Below, piece by piece: positions 15,559 through 24,620 of a stretch of DNA of 39,777 nt. A program made the translations under genes and the position numbers. This DNA comes from Deltaproteobacteria bacterium RIFCSPLOWO2_12_FULL_60_19 (GTDB lineage: Bacteria > Desulfobacterota > Binatia > UBA9968): assembly GCA_001798595.1 (NCBI GenBank), contig MGSS01000007.1, forward strand, positions 1,661 through 41,437, in the 5' to 3' direction. Below the pieces are notes generated by a model that was given only the letters and a program-made list of their open reading frames with translations, searched no databases and was not told the DNA's origin. The stretch's first letter is position 1. Each line of letters starts with the position of its first letter.

Positions 15559-17784
15559 TTGGCTAAACTGAAATCGAACGACACCCGGCTTGCCCGCCTC
15601 GTCCCCTTCGGCCTGGGCCAGGTCAAGCCGCACCATTTCCGCGAGATGGCCGCGGTCCTCTGGGAGAATAAGACACACCTCCCCTACGCCTGGAAAATTC
15701 TCCGCCATGGCGTTTGCGACGGCTGCTCGCTCGGCCCCTATGGACTGCGCGACAACGTGATGGACGGCGTGCATCTGTGCATGACCCGGCTTAACCTGCT
15801 CCGGGTAAATACGATGGGCGCCATGCGGCGGTCGGCCGTCAAGGATGTCGAACGGCTCCGCCGTCTCAGCTCGGAAAAACTCCGCGCTCTCGGCCGCCTC
15901 TCCTTTCCGCTGATCCGCCGCAGAGGCGACAGCGGCTTCACGCGCGTCTCATGGGACGGGGCGCTGGAGCTTGTGGGCCAGGCGATCCGCCGAAGCGCGC
16001 CGCAGCGCATGGGCTTCTTCGCCACCTCGAGAGGTCTCACCAACGAGGTCTACTATGTCTTTCAGAAGCTCTCGCGCGCGCTCGGAACGAACAACGTCGA
16101 TCTCTGCTCGCGCCTCTGCCACGCCGCGAGTCTCTACGGGCTCAAAGCCACACTCGGCGTGGGCGCGCCGACCTGCTCGCTCTCGGATTTCATCGGCGCC
16201 GATCTACTGGTGATCTTCGGCTCCGATCTGGCCAACAGCCAGCCGGTGACCACGAAGTATCTGTATTATGCCAAGAAAAAGGGCACGCGCGTCATCGTCG
16301 TCAACCCGATGCGCGAATACGGCCTGGAGCGTTATTGGGTGCCTTCGGTTTTGCGCAGCGCGCTCTTCGGCACCAAGCTGATGGACGATTTTTTTCAGGT
16401 CCGTGTCGGCGGCGACATCGCCTTTATCAACGGCGCGCTCAAGGCGTTGATCGCCCTGGGGCGAGTCGATCGGAAGTTTATTGCCGACCGTACGCGCGGC
16501 TTCGAGGAGATCGAGGCCGCCTTGCAGGGACAGAGCTGGGAGATGCTGGAGCAGCGCTCCGGCATTCCCCGTCTGGAGATGGAGCGCTTTGCGCAGATTT
16601 ACGGGCGGGCGCGGAGCACGGTGTTTGTTTACAGCATGGGCCTCACGCAGCACGAGTTCGGCGTGGAAAACGTCAAGGCGGTAGTCAACCTCGCCCTCGC
16701 CCGCGGGATGTTGGGGCGGGAGAAGTGCGGCATCATGCCGATTCGCGGCTACAGCGGCGTCCAGGGGGGCGGAGAATGCGGCTGCGAGCCGGATCGTTTT
16801 CCCGGCAGCTTTGAAGTCAACGATGCGAATGCGAGACGTTTCTCCAACCTCTGGCGCTACCCGGTTTCCGCCGCGCCCGGCCTCCGGGTGCCGCAGATGA
16901 TCGAGGCGGCGCACCGGGGCGAACTCGATTTTCTCTATTCAATCGGCGGCAACCTGCGGGAGAGCATGCCCGATCGGCACTATGTCACGGAAGCGCTGGC
17001 GCGCATTCCCGTGCGCGTCCATCAGGATATTTTTCTCAGCGGCTCGATGCTGGTCGATTCGAGAGAGCTGGTCGTGATTCTCCCCGGCCAGACGCGTTAC
17101 GAGCAGCGCGGCGGCGGGAGCACCACGAGCACGGAGAGGCGAGTGCGCTTCACGCCGGAGATCCCCGGCCACCGCGTCGGCGAATCGCTCCCCGAATGGG
17201 AGATCCCCTGCCTGATCGCGCGCCACGCGATGCAGAACGGCGAAACGCTTTTCCCCTACGGCGATACGCAAGCCATCCGCGAGGAGATGGGGCGCGTGAT
17301 GCCGATGTATCAAGGGGTAGAGAAGCTCCAGCAGGAGGGAGACTGGATTCAATGGGGCGGCCCCTATCTTTTCAAGGACGGAAATTTTTCGAATATGCCA
17401 GACGGCCGCGCCCTGTTCACCGCGCTCACGCCGCCCGACCGGCGACCGTCTGAAAACCGTTTTTACCTTACCACGCGGCGCGGCAAGCAATTGAACAGCA
17501 TGACCTTCGGCTCCAAAGACCGGCTTACGGGAAGCAACCGGAGAGATACGATCTTCATCTCGCCCGAAGACGCCGACAGAATCGGCTTGTCCGAAAATAA
17601 CGAAGTCCTCATCCGATCGGACACCGGCGAGATGACCGGAGTCCTCAAGCTCGCCCCTCTCAAACCAGGCACGCTGCAAGCTTATTGGCCCGAAGCCAAC
17701 GTCCTCATCCCCCGCCGCACCGACCCCGTCTCCGGCGAGCCGGATTATAACGTCGAGGTGGAGGTCAGGAAGTTATCGCGCTGA
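15559..17784 (+). CDS. FdhF/YdeP-type molybdopterin oxidoreductase
   Basis: A 741-residue molybdenum enzyme of the DMSO reductase superfamily, close to the YdeP (TIGR01701) branch. The N-terminus has only CDGC (53, 56) and one further Cys at 74, so an Fe-S cluster is uncertain. NVDLCSRLCHAAS (Cys 187) aligns with the formate dehydrogenase CARVUHGPS site, giving a Cys-ligated molybdenum. The C-terminal dinucleotide-binding domain shows RLTGSNRRDTIFISPEDA. Start is TTG 15559, nine bases after GGAAGGGA. It follows the NarM-like gene and no electron-transfer subunit is adjacent. Its substrate is unknown; YdeP homologues are linked to acid resistance. Confidence 0.88.
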   Translation: MAKLKSNDTRLARLVPFGLGQVKPHHFREMAAVLWENKTHLPYAWKILRHGVCDGCSLGPYGLRDNVMDGVHLCMTRLNLLRVNTMGAMRRSAVKDVERLRRLSSEKLRALGRLSFPLIRRRGDSGFTRVSWDGALELVGQAIRRSAPQRMGFFATSRGLTNEVYYVFQKLSRALGTNNVDLCSRLCHAASLYGLKATLGVGAPTCSLSDFIGADLLVIFGSDLANSQPVTTKYLYYAKKKGTRVIVVNPMREYGLERYWVPSVLRSALFGTKLMDDFFQVRVGGDIAFINGALKALIALGRVDRKFIADRTRGFEEIEAALQGQSWEMLEQRSGIPRLEMERFAQIYGRARSTVFVYSMGLTQHEFGVENVKAVVNLALARGMLGREKCGIMPIRGYSGVQGGGECGCEPDRFPGSFEVNDANARRFSNLWRYPVSAAPGLRVPQMIEAAHRGELDFLYSIGGNLRESMPDRHYVTEALARIPVRVHQDIFLSGSMLVDSRELVVILPGQTRYEQRGGGSTTSTERRVRFTPEIPGHRVGESLPEWEIPCLIARHAMQNGETLFPYGDTQAIREEMGRVMPMYQGVEKLQQEGDWIQWGGPYLFKDGNFSNMPDGRALFTALTPPDRRPSENRFYLTTRRGKQLNSMTFGSKDRLTGSNRRDTIFISPEDADRIGLSENNEVLIRSDTGEMTGVLKLAPLKPGTLQAYWPEANVLIPRRTDPVSGEPDYNVEVEVRKLSR

Positions 17785-17797
17785 GAGCCGCCGGGCA

Positions 17798-18274
17798 GTG
17801 ACCGACTACAACATCAAACTGGGCAGAGGAACCTACGCGTTGATTTTGCGCGCGCGATCGGCGGAGCGCGTCCGAATCGGAGCGCTGGGACACCTACGAA
17901 TGCACTCAGGCGCTTACGTCTATGTCGGCAGCGCGTTCGGCCCGGGAGGGGTCCGGGCTCGTGTCAAGCATCATCTGTCTCGCTCGCCCGCTCCCCATTG
18001 GCATATCGACTATCTCCGACCGGCGACCGAACTCGACCAGGTCTGGTACACCCACGATCCGGTCCGCCGCGAGCACGCTTGGGCCGATCTTTTCTGCGGG
18101 ACGCGAGGCGCTGCGATCCCCCTGCGGCGCTTTGGCGCTTCCGACTGCCGATGCGTATCCCACCTTTTTTATTTTGAGTCCCCGCCGGATTTCCCGACCT
18201 TTCGTCGGCGCATGGAGAGGGACCGACGCCCCAGACGCTGTAGGATTTGGAATTGGCCGTCCGCCCGATTTTAA
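17798..18274 (+). CDS. DUF123 (GIY-YIG-like) protein
   Basis: A 158-residue protein with the DUF123/PF01986 pattern: GTYALIL near the N-terminus, SGAYVYVGSAFGPGGVRARVKHHL, HWHIDYLRPATEL, and the C-terminal GASDCRCVSHLFYF. These proteins resemble GIY-YIG nucleases and are sometimes fused to endonuclease III. Start GTG 17798 is 13 bases after the molybdoenzyme stop, suggesting read-through transcription but not shared function. Confidence 0.8.
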   Translation: MTDYNIKLGRGTYALILRARSAERVRIGALGHLRMHSGAYVYVGSAFGPGGVRARVKHHLSRSPAPHWHIDYLRPATELDQVWYTHDPVRREHAWADLFCGTRGAAIPLRRFGASDCRCVSHLFYFESPPDFPTFRRRMERDRRPRRCRIWNWPSARF

Positions 18275-18289
18275 TGTATATGAAACACG

Positions 18290-18521
18290 GTGTACTTCGA
18301 GATTGTCGGCGAGATCGACGATGCCGAGCCGATTGCCATTGGAGTTCGATTCGCGACATTGCGCGACTGCGGAGACGCTACGGCCCCGGCCGCTGGCGGA
18401 AACTTAAGGGGAAGGCTACGGTCCGCCTTCCCAACGGCTTACTTTGTCGGGCTGAGGTACACTGGTACGAGGCGCACGAATTGGTAGAGTAAAGGTCAAG
18501 ATTAAGCGGTACCTGGACTAG
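18290..18521 (+). pseudogene. small conserved gene broken by two single-base deletions
   Basis: Three reading frames join into one plausible protein. GTG 18290 gives MYFEIVGEIDDAEPIAIG. A one-base loss at 18341-18343 is needed to continue as SSIRDIARLRRRYGPGRWR and LKGKATVRLPNGLLCRAEVHWYEAH. A second one-base loss near 18478-18480 then gives IGRVKVKIKRYLD ending at TAG 18519-18521. The rebuilt product (about 76 residues) resembles a widespread proteobacterial small hypothetical protein. Either the gene is decaying or the assembly has two indels. The next gene starts six bases later. Confidence 0.65.
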
Positions 18522-18526
18522 CATAG

Positions 18527-18754
18527 ATGAAGCGGCAAAAACGACATTTTGTGATCTGCGTTAGGAACCACGAAGCGGAAGATTTGGAGCCTCGGAAGGT
18601 CTACCGTGTTTTGCCCGACGCGCGAGCCGCAAAAGACGGACTTATCCGGGTCATCGACGAATCCGGCGAGGACTACCTCTACCCGGCGGACTACTTCGTC
18701 CCCCTGGAGTTGCCGCGGGAAGCCGAGCGCGCTCTATCGCCGGCCCTACGTTAA
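18527..18754 (+). CDS. small conserved hypothetical protein
   Basis: A 75-residue protein: RHFVICVRNHEAEDLEPRKVYRVLPDARAAKDGLIRVIDESGEDYLYPADYFVPLELP. The VLPD..AAKDG..RVIDESGEDYLYP pattern is familiar from small proteins in many Proteobacteria. It has no signal peptide or membrane segment, and no function is known to me. It follows the twice-frameshifted gene by five bases and was probably in the same transcript. Confidence 0.7.
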   Translation: MKRQKRHFVICVRNHEAEDLEPRKVYRVLPDARAAKDGLIRVIDESGEDYLYPADYFVPLELPREAERALSPALR

Positions 18755-18776
18755 ACTTTCGGATTCGATCCTTCTG

Positions 18777-20564
18777 TCACCTCATCTGCACCACGACATC
18801 CACCAGCGCCGGTTTGCCCGATTTCACCACTTTGATCGCGTCGCGCAGCGCCTTCGATAGATCCTTCGGCTCGGTAATCGGGCCGGCGCCCCAGACGCCG
18901 TACGATTTGGCGTTGGTGGCAAAATCGACGGCGGGGTCTTCGATCCGGATGCCGACGGTCTTGTTCTCTACCGGCCGGCCTCTAAGCACCGCCATCCGCT
19001 CCTGGTGCTCCTCGTCGTTGTAGTACGACCGGTTGCTGAGCACGACGATCAGCAGCGGAATGTGGTAGTGCGCCGCGGTCCAAAGCGAGCTGATGGTAAA
19101 GAGTGAATCGCCGTCGGGCTGAAGATCGACGCAGAGCTTGCCCGTTCCTTTGTGCGCCAGCGCGGCGCCGAGCGAGGCAGGCAGGCCGTAGCCCAATCCG
19201 CCGCCCTTATATTTTCCAAGGATCTGATTGAACTTGGTCGCGGGCATGAAAAAGTTCTCCTTGCCCTGCGAGGTGCCGTTGGTCAGCACCCAATCCTCGT
19301 TTTTCAAAACCTCCGCCAGCTCGCTGAAGAGGCGCGTGGTGGCGATGGGGGTTTCATCCCACTTCGACTTTGTTTCGCGCGCCAGCGCCGCTTCTTGCTC
19401 GGCGTGAAGTTTCGACCATTGCTCGCGCCGCTTCTCGAAGTCGCCGGCTTTTTTCTTGAGCGCCTCTTTCTCCGCTTTGAGCCGGCGCACGAGTTCCGGT
19501 AGAAAGACCGCGGTATCCGCCATGATCGAGAGATCGACTTCGCGCAGCTTGTTGAAGTCGTGCGACCAGGCGCGCACCAGGAGATCGTCCAATCCGACGT
19601 TGATGACTTTGGCCGAAGCGGAGAGCAACGCAATCGGTCTTCGCCTTCCCGCCTCCTGCGATCGCTTGGTCACCGAGCCTTCGAGGTCGGGAACATCGAG
19701 CACCAACAGCAGGTCCGCCTGGCCCAAAACTTTGTCTTGCGCTCCGGTGAGGTTCAACGGATGCTTCACGGGGAAGTTGAACCGGCCGTGCTGGTCGAAG
19801 ACCGGAATCGCCAGCAGCTCGACCAGGTCGAACAACGCCTTGAACCCCGCTTCTCTCCTGCCTACCCAATCGGCGATGATCACCGGCGTCTTGGCTTCCA
19901 GCAGCCAGCGAATCGTTTTCTCGAATCCCTCCTCCGGCGCCTGCATGGGCAGAGGCGCGGGATAGCGGTCGAGCGAGGGAACATCAACGCCGTCGCCGTT
20001 GAGCTTTTTCTCCTGCACCTCCGAATCCCAGCAGAGATAGACCGGCCCCATCGGGTCCGTCGTCGCCAGGCGGTAAGCACGGATAAAAGCTTCCGGCACC
20101 GCTTCGACGCTCCCCGGCTGGTCGTCCCACTTGACGAAATCGCGTACCAAGTTTCCCTGCACCAACGCGGTGTGGACCCAGTCGATCCACGGCCGGCGCT
20201 GCGCCGTGTCCATCGGCCCGGTTCCACCCATAACGATGACCGGCAGGCGATCGCACCAGGCGTTGTAGATCGCCATCGCCGCGTGCTGCAGGCCGACGAT
20301 GTTGTGCACCGCGGAGGCCATCGGCTTCCCTTTGGCGCGCGCATAGCCGTGCGCCAGCGCCACGGTGATCTCCTCGTGGGGGCAAAGAATCATCTCCGGC
20401 ATCCGGTTGCCGCCGTAGTTGACCAGCGAGTCGTGCAACCCGCGAAACGTCGCGCCCGGATTGAGCGCGATATATTCGATCTCGAACGCCTTGAGCATGT
20501 CGACGATCACGTCCGAGCCGTACTGCGGCCGCGGCCGCTCCACTCTGTGCGCTGCTTTGCTCAT
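18777..20564 (-). CDS. thiamine-diphosphate-dependent enzyme (acetolactate synthase-like)
   Basis: A 595-residue ThDP enzyme of the POX/acetolactate synthase superfamily. The N-terminal Pyr domain has the catalytic Glu in CPHEEITVALAHGYARAKG and HNIVGLQHAAMAIYNAW. The C-terminal PP domain has the metal/ThDP motif in LQPDGDSLF..SSLWTAAHYHIPLLIVVLSNRSYYNDEEH. A lysine/glutamate-rich helical segment (about 365-420) lies between. It could be a decarboxylase or ligase rather than a biosynthetic acetolactate synthase, since no small subunit is nearby. ATG 20564 has AAGGAGT just upstream. A longer in-frame start near 20813 would cross the neighbour's promoter. Confidence 0.85.
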   Translation of the reverse strand: MSKAAHRVERPRPQYGSDVIVDMLKAFEIEYIALNPGATFRGLHDSLVNYGGNRMPEMILCPHEEITVALAHGYARAKGKPMASAVHNIVGLQHAAMAIYNAWCDRLPVIVMGGTGPMDTAQRRPWIDWVHTALVQGNLVRDFVKWDDQPGSVEAVPEAFIRAYRLATTDPMGPVYLCWDSEVQEKKLNGDGVDVPSLDRYPAPLPMQAPEEGFEKTIRWLLEAKTPVIIADWVGRREAGFKALFDLVELLAIPVFDQHGRFNFPVKHPLNLTGAQDKVLGQADLLLVLDVPDLEGSVTKRSQEAGRRRPIALLSASAKVINVGLDDLLVRAWSHDFNKLREVDLSIMADTAVFLPELVRRLKAEKEALKKKAGDFEKRREQWSKLHAEQEAALARETKSKWDETPIATTRLFSELAEVLKNEDWVLTNGTSQGKENFFMPATKFNQILGKYKGGGLGYGLPASLGAALAHKGTGKLCVDLQPDGDSLFTISSLWTAAHYHIPLLIVVLSNRSYYNDEEHQERMAVLRGRPVENKTVGIRIEDPAVDFATNAKSYGVWGAGPITEPKDLSKALRDAIKVVKSGKPALVDVVVQMR

Positions 20565-20612
20565 TGAAGACTCCTTGTGCTGAAAAATTTCCGCTGGGAA
20601 AACTAATGCTGC

Positions 20613-20641
20613 AACATAGTCCAAGCCCCTTTGAGTCGCAA
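20613..20641 (-). promoter_or_regulatory. predicted promoter of the ThDP enzyme gene
   Basis: On the minus strand TTGCGA (20641-20636) and TATGTT (20618-20613) are separated by 17 bases, about 50 bases before ATG 20564. It is a moderate match to the sigma70 pattern. Confidence 0.35.
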
Positions 20642-20760
20642 GGGCCGGCGGGGGGTTCATCGAAGAAGCCGCGCAGGGCGCGAAGAAGTATGCACCACAC
20701 GTGCAATATCCGATCTTTTCTGCTATAGGTTGGGCCAATGAACCGGTAGAGGGGGAATTC

Positions 20761-21099
20761 ATGATCAAGCGAGACCAGCCGTACATCCGCCAACTTTTCG
20801 TCTGCATCAACAACCGCCACGGAGAAAGCCCCTCCTGCGGTTACAGCGGCAGCGAAGAGATGGTCGAAGAGCTAAAAAAAGTTTGCAAGGAACGAAATCT
20901 CAAAGGCAAGATTCGGGCGGCCAAGAGCGGCTGTTTGGATCTCTGCGCTTTCGGCCCCAATATCATGATCTGGCCGGAAGGGCTCTGGTACATGAAAGTC
21001 ACGAAGGACGACATCCCGCAGATCGTCGACACCTTTCTCAAGCTGGAAGAGCAAGATAAACCGGCTCAAGCCGCGCTTTCAGCCGCGCCGGCAAAGTAA
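20761..21099 (+). CDS. thioredoxin-like [2Fe-2S] ferredoxin
   Basis: A 112-residue protein with the four-cysteine pattern of thioredoxin-like [2Fe-2S] ferredoxins: Cys 15 and Cys 26 in FVCINNRHGESPSC, then Cys 58 and Cys 62 in SGCLDLCAFGPNIMIWPEG. A tail rich in Ala/Pro/Lys follows. GAGGGGG precedes ATG 20761. It diverges from the ThDP enzyme and precedes sdhCAB by 159 bases. A redox partner role in either system is possible but not shown. Confidence 0.88.
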   Translation: MIKRDQPYIRQLFVCINNRHGESPSCGYSGSEEMVEELKKVCKERNLKGKIRAAKSGCLDLCAFGPNIMIWPEGLWYMKVTKDDIPQIVDTFLKLEEQDKPAQAALSAAPAK

Positions 21100-21258
21100 T
21101 CCAATCCCGTTCAGCTCAAGTCGCGGGCCTTCGGCTGACTATCGCAGAGCCGGGGTCGCTGTCTCGACTTGCCTTGAGCAGAGATTAAATCGTTTGGCGC
21201 CCGGTTGACCAAGGAAGCAACAAATAGTAGAAACCTCCCAACTAAGGAAGCGAAAAAC

Positions 21259-22032
21259 GTGAGCAGCGATTCGGTAGCGATCGGAAACGCGCGGACCTTG
21301 AGAAGGGACGCCTGGTGGCTGCAACCTGTCCTGACCGTGGCAGGGCTGACCGCATTTATCGTCTATACGACGTGGGCGGCCCTGGTGAACGAACACTATT
21401 ATCTCGCTCCTTATCTTTCGCCCTTTTATTCCCCCTGTCTCAGCAGCACCTGCCGACATGTGACCTGGGCTCTCTTCGACTGGCCGTTCTCGCCCGCTAT
21501 TCTGATCCTCTGGGCGCCGGCCGGCTTCCGGGTGACCTGCTACTACTATCGCAAGGCCTACTACCGGTCGTTCTGGTTTTCCCCTCCCGCCTGCGCCGTT
21601 CGCGACGGCCACGCGACCTATACAGGCGAAACGCGCTTCCCGTTGCTGGTTCAGAACCTTCATCGCTATTTTTTTTACGTCGCGACGCTCGTCGTCCTGT
21701 TTCTCTGGTGGGATGCGATCCTCGCCTTCCGCTTTTCGGCGGGCGGCGGGGGCTATGAATTCGGCATGGGCGTCGGCACGCTGGTCCTGCTGGCCAACGC
21801 GGCGCTCCTCTCGCTCTATTCCTTTTCCTGCCATTCCTGCCGCCACCTCTGCGGCGGCGGCTTGAACCTTTTGTCGGAAGCGCCGTTTCGCTACAAACTG
21901 TGGCTGAAAATCAGCCGGCTGAACGAGCACCATATGCTTTACGCCTGGATCAGTCTTGCCGGAGTCATGCTCGCCGACCTCTACGTGCGGCTGTTGTCGA
22001 TGGGTTACATTACAGATTTGAGGATTTTCTAA
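21259..22032 (+). CDS. sdhC: succinate dehydrogenase membrane subunit (single-subunit cytochrome b type)
   Basis: A 257-residue integral membrane protein with about five hydrophobic segments (near 25-45, 75-95, 135-158, 165-185 and 225-250 in this numbering). Several histidines suit heme ligation: TCRHVTW, LHRYFFY, SCHSCRHLCGG and EHHMLYAW. It resembles the fused actinobacterial-style membrane anchor rather than separate SdhC/SdhD. Start GTG 21259 is chosen for AAGGAAG eight bases upstream; TTG 21205 is in frame but lacks such a site. sdhA follows two bases after the stop. Confidence 0.78.
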   Translation: MSSDSVAIGNARTLRRDAWWLQPVLTVAGLTAFIVYTTWAALVNEHYYLAPYLSPFYSPCLSSTCRHVTWALFDWPFSPAILILWAPAGFRVTCYYYRKAYYRSFWFSPPACAVRDGHATYTGETRFPLLVQNLHRYFFYVATLVVLFLWWDAILAFRFSAGGGGYEFGMGVGTLVLLANAALLSLYSFSCHSCRHLCGGGLNLLSEAPFRYKLWLKISRLNEHHMLYAWISLAGVMLADLYVRLLSMGYITDLRIF

Positions 22033-22034
22033 TC

Positions 22035-23831
22035 ATGGCCGGGCCATACGAAACTCATGAATACGACGTGATTGTGATCGGCGCCGGCGGCGCGGGACTG
22101 CGCGCGGCCGTCGAGGCCTCGGCGCAAGGCGTGAAGACCGCCTTGATCTGCAAGTCGCTGCTTGGCAAGGCCCATACCGTGATGGCGGAGGGCGGGATCG
22201 CCGCCGCTATGGGCAACATCTATCCGGAGGACAACTGGAAAGTCCACTTCCGCGACACGATGCGCGGCGGCAAACTGCTCAACAACTGGCGCATGGCGCA
22301 GATCCACGCCCAAGAGGCGCCGGCGCGGGTGCTGGAGCTGGAGGAATGGGGCGCGCTGTTCGACCGCACCCCGGACGGGCGGATTTTGCAGCGCGATTTC
22401 GGGGGCCACCGTTACGCGCGGCTGGCCCACGTCGGCGATCGCACCGGGCTCGAAATGATTCGCACGCTTCAGCAGCACGCGGTCCATAAAGGCATCGATG
22501 TTTACATGGAGTGCACGATCGCCCGCCTGCTGAAAGACGGCGACCGGGTGGCCGGCGCCTTCGGATATTGGCGCGAGAGCGGCCGCTTCGTCGCTTTCAC
22601 GGCTAAAGCCGTGGTTTTGGCGACCGGCGGGATCGGCAAGGCCTGGAAGATCACGTCCAATTCGTGGGAATACACCGGCGACGGCATCGCGATGGCGCTA
22701 GACGCCGGCGCGGATCTGATCGACATGGAGATGGTCCAGTTCCATCCGACCGGCATGGTCTGGCCGCCGAGCGTGCGCGGCATCCTCGTCACCGAGGGCG
22801 TGCGCGGCGACGGCGGAACGTTGAAGAACTCCGAAGGCAAGCGGTTCATGTTCAATTACATCCCCGAGTTCTTTAAGGCCGAGACCGCCGAGACCGAAAA
22901 GGAGGCCGACGCCTGGTACGAGGACAAAAAGAACCGGCGGACGCCCGATCTGTTGCCGCGCGATGAAGTGGCGCGCGCAATCAACGCCGAAGTGAAGGCC
23001 GGACGGGGCACGCCGCACGGCGGCGTTTTCCTCGACATCGCCTCGCGGCGCAGCGCGGACTACATTCAAAAGCGTCTGCCGTCCATGTATCACCAGTTCA
23101 AGGAGCTGGCCGGCGTGGACATCACCAAAGAGCCGATGGAAGTCGGCCCGACCTGCCATTACGTCATGGGCGGCGTCCGAGTGGACGCGGACACGACGGC
23201 CACGACCGTGCCCGGCCTCTTTGCCGCGGGCGAAGTCGCTGCCGGCCTGCACGGCGCCAACCGCCTCGGCGGGAATTCTCTGTCCGATCTCCTGGTCTTC
23301 GGGCGCAGGGCCGGCCTTTACGCGGCGGAGTACGCCAAGAAATTCACCGGGGCCGTCAAAGCGGGCGTGGATCAGCTGGCGAGCGTAGAGCATGAGCTTT
23401 TGACACCCTTCAACCACCACGGGGGCGAAAACCCCTACTCGATTCATATGGACCTGCAAGAGTGCATGCAGAACCTGGTCGGCATCATCCGCACGGAGAG
23501 CGATCTTAAAAAAGCCCTCGGCGAGATCGCGCGGTTGAAGCAGCGGCTGACGCGCGCCAGCGTCGAGGGGCATCGGCAATATAATCCGGGATGGCACCTG
23601 GCGATGGACCTGCACGCGCTGCTCGAAGTCGCCGAAACCTGCACGCTCTCGGCGATCGAGCGCAAAGAGAGCCGCGGCGGCCACACGCGCGACGATTATC
23701 CCAAGGCCGATCCGAGCTTCGGGAAGATCAACCTCGTGACCAGGAAAAAGAACGGAGCGCTGAGCATCACCCCCGAGCCGCTTCCGGAAATGCCGGGGGA
23801 GCTTAAGCAGCTGATCGAGGAGCAAAAGTAA
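22035..23831 (+). CDS. sdhA: succinate dehydrogenase/fumarate reductase flavoprotein subunit
   Basis: A 598-residue catalytic subunit oxidising succinate to fumarate. It has an N-terminal FAD dinucleotide motif VIGAGGAGLRAAVEAS, the covalent-FAD His in KAHTVMAEGGIAAAM (His 47), FHPTGM, the substrate region GGVFLDIASRRS, PTCHYVMGGVRVD and the FAD motif GANRLGGNSLSDLLVFGRRAG. ATG 22035 starts two bases after sdhC. The stop TAA overlaps the sdhB start by one base. It forms a sdhCAB operon. Confidence 0.94.
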   Translation: MAGPYETHEYDVIVIGAGGAGLRAAVEASAQGVKTALICKSLLGKAHTVMAEGGIAAAMGNIYPEDNWKVHFRDTMRGGKLLNNWRMAQIHAQEAPARVLELEEWGALFDRTPDGRILQRDFGGHRYARLAHVGDRTGLEMIRTLQQHAVHKGIDVYMECTIARLLKDGDRVAGAFGYWRESGRFVAFTAKAVVLATGGIGKAWKITSNSWEYTGDGIAMALDAGADLIDMEMVQFHPTGMVWPPSVRGILVTEGVRGDGGTLKNSEGKRFMFNYIPEFFKAETAETEKEADAWYEDKKNRRTPDLLPRDEVARAINAEVKAGRGTPHGGVFLDIASRRSADYIQKRLPSMYHQFKELAGVDITKEPMEVGPTCHYVMGGVRVDADTTATTVPGLFAAGEVAAGLHGANRLGGNSLSDLLVFGRRAGLYAAEYAKKFTGAVKAGVDQLASVEHELLTPFNHHGGENPYSIHMDLQECMQNLVGIIRTESDLKKALGEIARLKQRLTRASVEGHRQYNPGWHLAMDLHALLEVAETCTLSAIERKESRGGHTRDDYPKADPSFGKINLVTRKKNGALSITPEPLPEMPGELKQLIEEQK

Positions 23832-24586
23832 TGGCGGGCCGGCAATTTATCATGCAAGTCTGGCGCGGCGACGCCGCCAAGGGTTCGTTCCAGGAGTACC
23901 GCGTGCCGGCCGCCGAGGGAATGGTGCTCCTGGATGTCATTCACGCGATTCAGGCGACCCAGGCCGGAGATCTCGCCGTGCGCTGGAACTGCAAGGCGGG
24001 AAAGTGCGGCTCGTGCAGCGCCGAGATTAACGGCAAGCCGAGGCTCATGTGCATGACGCGGATGAACAGCTTGAACACCGACGAGCCGATCACTGTCGCG
24101 CCGATGAAGAGTTTTCCGCTGATCCGCGATCTCGTCACCGACGTGAGTTTCAACTTCGAGATGGCCAAGCGCGTGCCGGCCTTCAAGCCCAGGCCGAAAG
24201 GGCCGGACGGGACTCACCGCATGCAGCAAGAGGACATCGACCGCGTGCAGGAATTCCACAAGTGCATCGAGTGTTTTCTCTGCCAGAACGTCTGCCACGT
24301 GATCCGCGACCACGAGGACAATAAAAAACATTTCGCCGGGCCGCGCCTGTTTGTCAGATACGCGGCGTTGGAGATGCACCCGCTGGACACCAACGACCGG
24401 CGGGAATTGCTCAAGGACAAGATGGGATTGGGCTACTGCAACATCACGAAATGCTGCAGCGAAGTCTGCCCGGAGCACATCAAGATCACCGACAACGCGA
24501 TCATTCCGCTGAAGGAGCGGGTCGTGGACGAGTTTTACGATCCGCTGGCGCGTTGGCTGCGCAAACTGACCGCAAAGGGAAGCTAG
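23831..24586 (+). CDS. sdhB: succinate dehydrogenase/fumarate reductase iron-sulfur subunit
   Basis: A 251-residue subunit carrying electrons from FAD to the quinone site. [2Fe-2S] ligands are Cys 54, 59, 62 and 74 (CKAGKCGSC...C). The ferredoxin-like C-terminal half has CIECFLCQNVCH and CNITKCCSEVCPEHI for the [4Fe-4S] and [3Fe-4S] clusters. ATG 23831 overlaps the sdhA stop codon by one base, implying translational coupling. The stop is immediately followed by the ggcctttttcagcgg repeat motif. Confidence 0.94.
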   Translation: MAGRQFIMQVWRGDAAKGSFQEYRVPAAEGMVLLDVIHAIQATQAGDLAVRWNCKAGKCGSCSAEINGKPRLMCMTRMNSLNTDEPITVAPMKSFPLIRDLVTDVSFNFEMAKRVPAFKPRPKGPDGTHRMQQEDIDRVQEFHKCIECFLCQNVCHVIRDHEDNKKHFAGPRLFVRYAALEMHPLDTNDRRELLKDKMGLGYCNITKCCSEVCPEHIKITDNAIIPLKERVVDEFYDPLARWLRKLTAKGS

Positions 24587-24603
24587 GCCTTTTTCAGCGG
24601 CCT
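24586..24603. repeat. solo copy of the ggcctttttcagcgg repeat arm
   Basis: The 15-base string ggcctttttcagcgg is identical to the right arm of the 8338-8464 element (8446-8460). It starts within the sdhB stop codon. No opposite arm was found here, so it may be a truncated copy. Confidence 0.5.
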
Positions 24604-24620
24604 AATTCCGGAGGTGTCTC

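Noticed and set aside
16105-16125. Possible selenocysteine at the molybdenum site
   Set aside because: The codon is TGC (Cys), not TGA, so no recoding is needed.
22698-23825. 375-residue minus-strand frame
   Set aside because: Lies entirely antisense to sdhA, whose motifs are unambiguous.
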